Origin: Fontisphaera persica
GTDB lineage: Bacteria; Verrucomicrobiota; Verrucomicrobiia; Limisphaerales; Fontisphaeraceae
DNA: 64,000 nucleotides
Direction: 5' to 3'
NCBI RefSeq assembly: GCF_024832785.1
Contig: NZ_CP116615.1
Location: 1,426,001-1,490,000, forward strand
In this document: in pieces, positions 7,993 to 15,710 of the stretch
How positions within the stretch are numbered: the stretch's first letter is position 1
Layout: the number at the start of each line of letters is the position of its first letter
Program-made: the position numbers and the translations under genes
Notes under the pieces: generated by a model
Database searches by the model: none
The model's input: only the letters and a program-made list of their open reading frames with translations
Told to the model about the DNA's origin: nothing

Positions 7993-9009
7993 ATGCATAC
8001 CATTCTTGAAGCCGACACTGACCAACGGGTGACCGTTGAAGCCATTGAACGTTTAACGGCACAGCGCAAAGCCCTCGTGAACGAGTTGGGCAAGGTCATC
8101 GTTGGCCAGCGAGAGGTCATTGACAATGTGTTGCTCACCATTTTCTGCGGCGGCCATTCGCTGGTGATGGGGGTGCCCGGCCTGGCCAAAACTCTGCTCG
8201 TGCGCTCTCTGGGACGAGTGCTGGATATGACCTTCAGTCGCATTCAGTTCACCCCTGACCTCATGCCCGCCGATATTACCGGCACCGATATCATTCAGGA
8301 CGATCCCGAAACAGGCCGGCGCAAAGTCGAATTTCTGAAAGGCCCCATTTTTGCCAATCTGATCCTCGCTGACGAAATTAATCGCACGCCTCCCAAAACT
8401 CAGGCCGCCATGCTTCAGGTAATGCAGGAGCGCGAAGTCACCGTGGGCAACACCACCTATCCCCTGCCCCAGCCGTTTCATGTATTTGCCACCCAAAATC
8501 CGATTGAAATGGAAGGCACTTATGTGCTGCCAGAAGCGCAGGCGGATCGTTTCATGTTCAACATCATCACTCGCTACCCCTCCCAGGAAGAAGAAGAGCA
8601 GGTGGTGATGAATACCACTGGTACTGCCATGCCCGAGCTCAAGCCCGTGCTCAGCGCCGCTGAAGTGGTTGAGATCCAGAAACTGGTCCGCGCCGTCCCG
8701 GTATCCACAGAGGTGGTGCGCTATGCCGTGCGATTGGTCTCACGCACGCGGCCAGACGATCCCGCTGCTCCCCGATACATCAAGGAATTTGTGCGCTGGG
8801 GGGCCAGCCCGCGCGCCTCGCAATATCTTATTCTGGGCGCCAAGGCTCGCGCCGCCGTTTCCGGTAAACTATGCGCGGACTATGAAGGTGTCCGCTCCGT
8901 GGCCCGCCAGGTGCTCAGCCACCGCATATTGACCAACTTCAATGCCCGCGCCCAAAAAGTCACCGTGCCGGAATTGATCGAAAAATTGTTGGGGGATGTA
9001 AAACCTTGA
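7993..9009 (+). CDS. MoxR-family AAA+ ATPase
   Basis: AAA+ chaperone-like ATPase of 338 residues, first gene of a five-gene operon. MoxR proteins act with DUF58 and von Willebrand A (VWA) proteins in folding, metal insertion or envelope stress processes. Walker A is GVPGLAKT (60-67) and Walker B with the following Asn is LILADEIN (123-130). Sensor 1 is ATQNPIEMEGTY, with the sensor 2 region near the C-terminal lid. These are the MoxR proper or APE2220 subgroup patterns. The ATG at 7993 is chosen over a GTG at 7912 because the extra 27 residues show no family features. The DUF58 gene starts 19 bases downstream of the stop. Confidence 0.93.
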   Translation: MHTILEADTDQRVTVEAIERLTAQRKALVNELGKVIVGQREVIDNVLLTIFCGGHSLVMGVPGLAKTLLVRSLGRVLDMTFSRIQFTPDLMPADITGTDIIQDDPETGRRKVEFLKGPIFANLILADEINRTPPKTQAAMLQVMQEREVTVGNTTYPLPQPFHVFATQNPIEMEGTYVLPEAQADRFMFNIITRYPSQEEEEQVVMNTTGTAMPELKPVLSAAEVVEIQKLVRAVPVSTEVVRYAVRLVSRTRPDDPAAPRYIKEFVRWGASPRASQYLILGAKARAAVSGKLCADYEGVRSVARQVLSHRILTNFNARAQKVTVPELIEKLLGDVKP

Positions 9010-9027
9010 TTACGACTGTTGCCCGCC

Positions 9028-9915
9028 ATGCCCTCCACCTTTGCCTTGAATGCCAACGCGCTCGCTGCCATTGACGATTTGTCACTGTTGGCGCGCACCG
9101 TGGTGGAAGGTTTTCTGGAAGGCCTGCATCGCAGCCCCTTTCTGGGCTACAGCACCGAATTTTCGGCGTACCGGCCTTATACCACCGGGGATGACCCCGG
9201 TTACATTGACTGGAAGCTCTGGGGGCGTTGCGACAAATATTACGTCAAACAATTCGAGGATGACACCAACCTGACCTGTCAGATATTTCTCGATATCAGT
9301 GCCTCCATGGATTTTGGCGCGGGCGACACCAACAAGTTCCTCTACGGCCGCATCCTCGCCGCCGTATTGGCATTCCTGATGACTCACCAACACGATGCCC
9401 CCGGTCTGGCATTGTTTTCCGCTCAGGCCAGCCAGGCCGTACCCCCCAAGGCTGCCCGGTATCATGCCGAGGAAATCTTCCACGCGCTGGCTCGTTTGCA
9501 GGCAGGCGGACCGACAATCATTGGGACAGACCTTTTGGGGCTGGTTCAGAGTCTCCGCCGCCGCGGTGTGGCGGTGGTCATATCAGATTTCTTTGCTGCC
9601 GGACAGACCGCCTTCGAGTTGCTGCGGCAGCTCCATGCCCAGCAACAAGAAACCATTGTGATGCACCTGCTCTGCCCGGAAGAGCTTGATTTTCCCTATC
9701 GCGGCGCCCTGTTACTGCAAGACAGCGAAACCGCCGAGGAAAAACCGGTTCATGCCGAAGCGTTTCGCCAAAAGTATCTTGAACGCCTGCAACGCTATTG
9801 TGACGACCTCCGCTCCGAGTGTGTGAAATTGGAAGCCGATTACCATCTTTTCCGCACCGACCAGCCACTGGACTTTGCCCTGCTGGCATACTTGGAAAAA
9901 CGCAATTCCCTATAA
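9028..9915 (+). CDS. DUF58 domain protein (VWA-like)
   Basis: A 295-residue protein of the DUF58 family, the regular partner of MoxR ATPases. The signature appears as the EFSAYRPYTTGDDPGYIDW segment (about 44-62), followed by the VWA-type DISAS motif at 89-93, which keeps the DxSxS metal-site pattern. No membrane helix or signal peptide is seen, so this copy is cytoplasmic. The ATG at 9028 is preferred to the TTG at 9019. The following gene begins 10 bases after the stop. The biochemical role of the family is not established; the protein is expected to be a substrate or adaptor of the MoxR ATPase. Confidence 0.9.
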   Translation: MPSTFALNANALAAIDDLSLLARTVVEGFLEGLHRSPFLGYSTEFSAYRPYTTGDDPGYIDWKLWGRCDKYYVKQFEDDTNLTCQIFLDISASMDFGAGDTNKFLYGRILAAVLAFLMTHQHDAPGLALFSAQASQAVPPKAARYHAEEIFHALARLQAGGPTIIGTDLLGLVQSLRRRGVAVVISDFFAAGQTAFELLRQLHAQQQETIVMHLLCPEELDFPYRGALLLQDSETAEEKPVHAEAFRQKYLERLQRYCDDLRSECVKLEADYHLFRTDQPLDFALLAYLEKRNSL

Positions 9916-9924
9916 ACTTTGCCT

Positions 9925-12027
9925 ATGTTCTGGCCCGCTTTCCTCAATGCAGCCCTGCTGGGGGGCCTGGTGGCGGTGGGCATCCCCATTCTGATCCATT
10001 TAATGCTTAAAACCCGCCAGCGGCGGATGAAATTTAGCACCCTGCGTTTTTTTGATTTTTTGGATGAAGAGGCGGTGCGCAGCCGCAAACTGCGCCACTG
10101 GCTGCTGCTCCTGCTGCGGCTGCTGGTGATCATCCTGCTCGTGCTTGCTTTTGCGCGACCGTATCTTGGCAACCACATCGCCACCCCTGGAAACCAGCGG
10201 CCGCAACTGGCCATTTTCCTGCTCGACCGCTCTTTGAGTCTCGCCGCGCGCGAACCCGAGGGCGTGCGGTGGGAGCGTGCTCGCACTGCCGCCCGCCAGG
10301 TTCTCTACCGGCTTCCTCGGGAAGCCCGCGTGGGCATCGTAGCCTGTGGCGGTCAAGCCGAGTGGCTAATCCAGCCCGGCCCCGCCACTGAAGCCCTCAA
10401 AGCCCTTGATGCCGCGCAGCCGTTAATGACTGGCGGGGATTTGGGTGATGGCCTGCAACTCGCTGCCCGCTTCTTTGCCCAGGAAGGCACGGGTTTCAGC
10501 AACACCCTGTACATTGTAAGCGATTTTCAACGCGCCTCCGCCCGCCGCCTCCCTGATGTACCCCTACCTACCCATGTGCATGTTGAGTGGATCGCCGTGG
10601 GTGATGCCCAAACTCCCAACCTCGCCATTACCGAACTTAATCTTGCCACGGTGAGCGGGCACACCTCGACTGTGATGGTTGCCAACTTGGATGCGGAAGA
10701 CTCTGGCCCGTTGACCACCAAGCTAACGGTGGATGGAAAGATGGTGGCCGCGCGCATCTTCACCTTGCCAGCGCTGTCCAGCAGCAATCTAGACCTGGCC
10801 CTGCCACGCCTGCCTCCCGGCTGGCATAATGTGACCGTGCGACTGGAAACAGAGGATGCTCTGCCTGTGGATAACACGCGTTACCAGGCCGTTTATGTGC
10901 CGCCGCCCCTGCCGGTGTTGCTTGTCGAAACGCGTTCGGGTGTAAAAATCTATCAGGAAGAGACCTTCTTCCTTCGCACGGCCTTGGACCCCAATTTTGG
11001 TCAAACCAACCGTGGCCTGACCGGATTTGAGGTGGAAACCACCCCGCCAGAAGAGCTTAATCGCCGCCTTACCACAGGCAGCCGCGAAGGCCCTTATGCG
11101 CTTGTGGTGGTTCCCGCGCTCAAACGCTGGCCGCCTGGGACAGCCCCAGCCCTGACAGGATTCGTTGAAAAAGGAGGGGGGCTGCTGCTCTTCGCCGGAG
11201 AAGGCCTCAGCGTGAATCATTACACCACAGAATTGGGGCCATTACTTCCCGGGCGCTGGGGGATTGCTGAAACCGCCACAGATTTGGATTGGCGGATTTG
11301 GGAATGGGACAAACACTCGCCTCTGTTTGCGCCGTTCCGTCAACCCAACAGCGGCAGTCCCTCGGTGGCCCGATTTCACAAACGCCTGGCGTTACAAACG
11401 CGAGAAGGCGATCAAGTGCTGGCGCGTTTTCAAGACGGTCACCCCGCCATGCTTTTACGCACTGCTGGCCAAGGGCGGGTGCTCTTCGTCAACGCCACTG
11501 CCGACACACAATGGCATGACTGGCCGCGGCACAAAACCTTCGTTCCCTGGCTGCACAGCACCGCCCGTTTTCTGGCCGGCCGCAACGTGGAACTCGAAGG
11601 CACCCGCTTTCCCAGCCATCACACAGGCACAGAGATAGATTGGACTTTAGATAAGACTTGGCAGGACAAGTCCTTGAAGTGGCTGCTGCCCGATGGAAGC
11701 GCCTTAAACGTCAAGGTGGACAGCCAGGGCACGGCGCACGCATTGCAAATGCCCCTGCCTGGCATTTACACGCTTTCTGACGAGCAAGGGCGCGAAATAC
11801 GCCGGTTTGCAGCCAATGTTCCCGCTGAAGAGTCCGATTTAAGCGCCTATACCCCTCAAGAGATGCAAACCCGGCTGACGCGTGCGGAAACTTCGGCGAC
11901 AGTCTCTGGCGCCGCCATGATTCTCGGCGGCAATACCGGCCAGCGGGAGTTATGGCGAATGCTTTTGCTCGCCGGGTTGCTTTTGATGCTGGTCGAAACG
12001 ATAATGGGTAATCGCACCGTACCATGA
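9925..12027 (+). CDS. BatA-like membrane protein with degenerate VWA domain
   Basis: Inner-membrane protein of 700 residues. The N-terminus matches the aerotolerance-regulator (BatA) N-terminal domain: a helix at about 8-26, a basic KTRQRRMKFSTLRFFDFL loop, then a second helix at about 57-76 ending in FARPYL. A VWA-like domain follows, with the DRSLS version of the DxSxS metal site near residue 97. The middle is a long presumably periplasmic beta-rich region. One last membrane helix is close to the C-terminus (about 675-694). The start is the ATG at 9925; a TTG at 9919 is in frame. Its stop overlaps the next start as ATGA, indicating coupling. Confidence 0.85.
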   Translation: MFWPAFLNAALLGGLVAVGIPILIHLMLKTRQRRMKFSTLRFFDFLDEEAVRSRKLRHWLLLLLRLLVIILLVLAFARPYLGNHIATPGNQRPQLAIFLLDRSLSLAAREPEGVRWERARTAARQVLYRLPREARVGIVACGGQAEWLIQPGPATEALKALDAAQPLMTGGDLGDGLQLAARFFAQEGTGFSNTLYIVSDFQRASARRLPDVPLPTHVHVEWIAVGDAQTPNLAITELNLATVSGHTSTVMVANLDAEDSGPLTTKLTVDGKMVAARIFTLPALSSSNLDLALPRLPPGWHNVTVRLETEDALPVDNTRYQAVYVPPPLPVLLVETRSGVKIYQEETFFLRTALDPNFGQTNRGLTGFEVETTPPEELNRRLTTGSREGPYALVVVPALKRWPPGTAPALTGFVEKGGGLLLFAGEGLSVNHYTTELGPLLPGRWGIAETATDLDWRIWEWDKHSPLFAPFRQPNSGSPSVARFHKRLALQTREGDQVLARFQDGHPAMLLRTAGQGRVLFVNATADTQWHDWPRHKTFVPWLHSTARFLAGRNVELEGTRFPSHHTGTEIDWTLDKTWQDKSLKWLLPDGSALNVKVDSQGTAHALQMPLPGIYTLSDEQGREIRRFAANVPAEESDLSAYTPQEMQTRLTRAETSATVSGAAMILGGNTGQRELWRMLLLAGLLLMLVETIMGNRTVP

Positions 12028-15000
12028 ATCCAGTCGAACAAATCACCGCCGAACGTCTTGCGGCTGCAGCCCGGCAGAAAGACCGCCACCGGCGCCTTGC
12101 CTGGTTGTCCTTGCAAATGGCGTTACTGCTTTTGTTGTTAATCGCCTCAGCAATCGCCGACTATCACCTGGCTTTGCCACCGGGCGTGCGACTGTTGGCG
12201 TTAGTAGGTTTGGGAGCCTTGACGGCGACAGGTTTGATTCGCGCATTACGGTTGTTTCAACATCCAGCCTCATATAAAGAAGCCGCGCTGGATGCCGAAG
12301 CACAATTCCCCGCTCTGGGCTGCACTGTTTCCACAGCCGCCGAGTACGTTTCCGGCCAGCGCCGCCCTACGCAGGCGTACGAACCCGAATTGGTGGCTGC
12401 GCTGGAGGCCGAAGCAGCCCGTACGCTGCGACGAGTGCGCGTCCCCTACCAGCGACAGTTACACTGGCCGCTGGCGCTGCTGGCGCTGGCCCTGGTGGCC
12501 CTGGGCGGCTTCTTCCTGCTTTCCACCCGGCCTGATACCGCCCTCAAACGGTTAACCACTCCGTGGACTCCCTTGACCTATACCCACATCAGCGTGCAAC
12601 CCGGTGATATGGAATTACCTCTGGGACGCGACCTTGAAATCCTTTGTGAATTTACCGGGCGTCAGCCCAATCGCGCTTTAATTTTCTGGCGTGAATTGGG
12701 CAAAGAAAGCTGGACACAAAAAAACCTGACGACGAATGAAGCCGGTCGCCTTTCCTATACCATCCGCAATGTGCGTACCCCATTTCTATATCACATAAGG
12801 GCGGGCGATGCGCGTTCCCCCGATTATCATGTATTGCCTTACATTCCTCCCGAAGTACAGGACCTGCAAATCAACGTGGCCCTGCCGTCTTATACCGGGG
12901 TGCGTCCCTTCCAACAAACCAATGCTCACCTCCGTGTGCTCCGGGCTGCAACGGCCAACTTCCGTATCAAACCCAATGTGCCACTTCAGGCGGCACGATT
13001 GGTTTTTGACCGTCAACCACCTGTGCCGCTGACACCCGACGGAGAAGAATGGTGGGCGACAGTCATTACGATTACCACCAATGCCAGCTATTGGATTGAA
13101 TTGACAGACCGGCGCCAACATCTTGGCTCCAACAGCGTCCCGCATCACATTCAGGCCCTGCCTGATGAACCGCCGTTGGTTGAAATCACTGCACCAGGCA
13201 AAGACCTCAGCCTGGCCGCCGACGCTACTCTGCCCATCTCCATTTCCGCCACCGATGATTATGGGGTGCGGGAAATCCGTCTCAAGTACCACAAGCTTGG
13301 CCAGCCAGAACGTACGCAGGTGCTCCAGGCAAAGCCCACAAGCAAGGGCGAAATCCGTGCCAATACCTCGCTCTCACTGGCTGAATTGGAACTGCGCGAA
13401 TATGAAGTGGCCGCTTATTATGCCGAGGCCGAAGATAATAACACGTTGGACGGACCGGGTATCGGTAAATCCAAGGTTTTTTTCATAGAGGTCACACGTC
13501 CTTCCCAGCAGTCAGCTCCCAATCCAAGCAATCCTGCGTTGGCAGGACAACCACAGCCCCAACCTCCCAAACTGAATCTATTAACCGTACAAAAACAGGT
13601 CATCGCGGATACTCGTGCCCTGCCTTCACCATCACGTCCTGAAGCCACCCAGGAGCTGGCCCAACGCCAACAGGCCGCAGCCGACTTCGCAGAAGCTTAC
13701 CGCGACGCCTTGCAGGCAGTGGGTGCCCCCGCTGATACCCAAAAACAAATGGAAGCCGCGGTGAGTGAAATGCGGCAGGCTGCCGAAGCTTTAGGCAAAC
13801 AGCAACCCGAGCAGGCTTTGCCTCATGAGGAACGCGCCTTGGCCCATATGTACCAAGCCTTGAAACACATGCCCGAACTTCAAGATTTGCCCCTGCAACC
13901 CCAGCAGGCGAGTGGCCAGCAGAGTCAAACGGTGCGTCTGGCGTTGGAAGCCATTCGCCAACGTCAGGAACAGCAAGCACAAGCTGCCGGACAAGAACTT
14001 GCCCAGCTAGCACAGGCAGTAAATCAATTAAGCCAGGCTCAGGCTGCTTTGACGGATGCCATGCAAAACCTGCTGGAAAATCAAGCCACACAAAATCGGT
14101 CGGCCGAAAATGCAAGTAATCAAACTGGGCAACAAGGGCAACAAGGGCAACAAGGGCAACAAGGGCAACAAGGGCAACAAGGGCAACAAGGGCAACAAGG
14201 GCAACAAGGGCAACAAGGGCAACAAGGGCAACAAGGGCAACAAGGGCAACAAGGGCAACAAGGGCAACAAGGGCAACAAGGGCAACAAGGGCAACAAGGG
14301 CAACAAGGGCAACAAGGGCAACAAGGGCAACAAGGGCAACAAGGGCAACAAGGGCAACAAGGGCAACAAGGGCAACAAGGGCAACAAGGGCAACAAGGGC
14401 AACAAGGGCAACAAGGTCAGCAAGGGCAACAAGGGCAACAAGGTCAACAAGGGCAACAAGGGCAGCAAGGGCAACAAGGTCAGCAAGGGCAACAAGGTCA
14501 GCAAGGGCAACAAGGTCAGCAAGGGCAACAAGGTCAGCAAGGGCAACAAGGGCAGCAAGGGCAACAAGGTCAGCAAGGGCAACAAGGTCAGCAAGGGCAA
14601 CAAGGGCAACAAGGGCAACAAGGGCAACAAGGGCAACAAGGGCAACAAGGGCAACAAGGGCAACAAGGGCAACAAGGGCAACAAGGTCAGCAAGGGCAAC
14701 AAGGTCAGCAAGGGCAACAAGGGCAACAAGGGCAACAAGGGCAGCAAGGGCAACAAGGGCAGCAAGGGCAACAAGGTCAGCAAGGGCAACAAGGTCAGCA
14801 AGGGCAACAAGGTCAGCAAGGGCAACAAGGTCAGCAAGGGCAACAAGGTCAGCAAGGGCAACAAGGTCAGCAAGGGCAACAAGGTCAGCAAGGGCAACAA
14901 GGTCAGCAAGGGCAACAAGGTCAGCAAGGGCAACAAGGTCAGCAAGGGCAACAAGGTCAGCAAGGGCAACAAGGTCAGCAAGGGCAACAAGGTCAGCAAG

Positions 15001-15707
15001 GGCAACAAGGTCAGCAAGGGCAACAAGGTCAGCAAGGGCAACAAGGTCAGCAAGGGCAACAAGGTCAGCAAGGGCAACAAGGTCAGCAAGGGCAACAAGG
15101 TCAGCAAGGGCAACAAGGTCAGCAAGGGCAACAAGGTCAGCAAGGGCAACAAGGTCAGCAAGGGCAACAAGGTCAGCAAGGGCAACAAGGTCAGCAAGGG
15201 CAACAAGGTCAGCAAGGGCAACAAGGTCAGCAAGGGCAACAAGGGCAACAAGGGCAGCAAGCAGGCAGCGGTGGACAAGGCGGGCAACCCGGCCAGCAAG
15301 GAACAACAGCCCAAGCTGGCCGTCAAGGTCAGGTCTCCAACAACCCTCCGAGACTTGAGGAATTGGCGCAGCAGCAGGCGCAACTTGGCCAGCAGGGCGA
15401 TGCCTTGGCGCAAAAACTGGCGCAACTGGCCGGGAAAGATGGACGTCTAGGCCATAATATCGCCACGCTGATGAACCAGGCGGTTAACCAAATGAAAAAT
15501 GCCGCGCAAAGCCTGAAAGGCGGCCAGCCGGGACAGGGATTCACGCAAGCACGCGAAGGTGGGTATGGTTTGAATACGGTGGCTTCCAAGTTGGAAAAAC
15601 TCGCTGGTGGTGAGGTTCAGCTTACCGATACCGCAGCCGAGGAATATCCCCGCGAATATGAGAGCGTCATTAAAGAGTACCTCAAACGGTTGTCGCATCA
15701 GGAGTAA
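12024..15707 (+). CDS. DUF4175-like membrane protein with a (Gly-Gln-Gln)126 tract
   Basis: A 1227-residue protein, much longer than usual members because of its repeat. Three hydrophobic helices (about 28-49, 55-72, 147-166) anchor the N-terminus. Residues 170-490 form a beta-rich, probably periplasmic region with a DDYGVREIRLKY stretch typical of the family. Residues 500-700 are Gln/Ala-rich and predicted helical. Residues 702-1079 are 126 perfect Gly-Gln-Gln triplets. The final 148 residues return to a Gln-rich helical sequence ending in a conserved-looking EYPREYESVIKEYLKRLS tail. From memory, the alphaproteobacterial members (TIGR02302) also carry Gln/Gly low complexity, so the composition is a family trait while this length is exceptional. 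It lies in the MoxR operon, with an ATGA overlap at its start. Function is unknown. Confidence 0.85.
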   Translation: MNPVEQITAERLAAAARQKDRHRRLAWLSLQMALLLLLLIASAIADYHLALPPGVRLLALVGLGALTATGLIRALRLFQHPASYKEAALDAEAQFPALGCTVSTAAEYVSGQRRPTQAYEPELVAALEAEAARTLRRVRVPYQRQLHWPLALLALALVALGGFFLLSTRPDTALKRLTTPWTPLTYTHISVQPGDMELPLGRDLEILCEFTGRQPNRALIFWRELGKESWTQKNLTTNEAGRLSYTIRNVRTPFLYHIRAGDARSPDYHVLPYIPPEVQDLQINVALPSYTGVRPFQQTNAHLRVLRAATANFRIKPNVPLQAARLVFDRQPPVPLTPDGEEWWATVITITTNASYWIELTDRRQHLGSNSVPHHIQALPDEPPLVEITAPGKDLSLAADATLPISISATDDYGVREIRLKYHKLGQPERTQVLQAKPTSKGEIRANTSLSLAELELREYEVAAYYAEAEDNNTLDGPGIGKSKVFFIEVTRPSQQSAPNPSNPALAGQPQPQPPKLNLLTVQKQVIADTRALPSPSRPEATQELAQRQQAAADFAEAYRDALQAVGAPADTQKQMEAAVSEMRQAAEALGKQQPEQALPHEERALAHMYQALKHMPELQDLPLQPQQASGQQSQTVRLALEAIRQRQEQQAQAAGQELAQLAQAVNQLSQAQAALTDAMQNLLENQATQNRSAENASNQTGQQGQQGQQGQQGQQGQQGQQGQQGQQGQQGQQGQQGQQGQQGQQGQQGQQGQQGQQGQQGQQGQQGQQGQQGQQGQQGQQGQQGQQGQQGQQGQQGQQGQQGQQGQQGQQGQQGQQGQQGQQGQQGQQGQQGQQGQQGQQGQQGQQGQQGQQGQQGQQGQQGQQGQQGQQGQQGQQGQQGQQGQQGQQGQQGQQGQQGQQGQQGQQGQQGQQGQQGQQGQQGQQGQQGQQGQQGQQGQQGQQGQQGQQGQQGQQGQQGQQGQQGQQGQQGQQGQQGQQGQQGQQGQQGQQGQQGQQGQQGQQGQQGQQGQQGQQGQQGQQGQQGQQGQQGQQGQQGQQGQQGQQGQQGQQGQQGQQGQQGQQGQQGQQGQQGQQGQQAGSGGQGGQPGQQGTTAQAGRQGQVSNNPPRLEELAQQQAQLGQQGDALAQKLAQLAGKDGRLGHNIATLMNQAVNQMKNAAQSLKGGQPGQGFTQAREGGYGLNTVASKLEKLAGGEVQLTDTAAEEYPREYESVIKEYLKRLSHQE
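14127..15260 (+). repeat. 9-bp coding minisatellite, 126 units, encoding Gly-Gln-Gln
   Basis: An unbroken array of 126 nonamers of the type GGGCAACAA or GGTCAGCAA. The first 32 units (14127-14414) are identical GGGCAACAA. From 14775 to 15242 the array becomes 26 copies of an 18-bp unit, GGTCAGCAA followed by GGGCAACAA. In between the two forms are mixed. All differences fall at two synonymous wobble positions (GGG/GGT and the first CAA/CAG), so every unit still encodes Gly-Gln-Gln. Copy number is expected to vary between strains and is hard to assemble from short reads. Confidence 0.97.
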
Positions 15708-15710
15708 ACG

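Noticed and set aside
14127-15260. CRISPR or CRISPR-like array
   Set aside because: Units are contiguous 9-mers with no spacers and lie inside a coding frame.
13600-15306. Long minus-strand frames (Val-Ala-Leu and Leu-Leu-Pro repeats) and a plus-strand Asn-Lys-Gly frame over the repeat
   Set aside because: They arise because the 9-bp unit has no stop in these frames; the Gly-Gln-Gln frame is continuous with conserved flanking domains.
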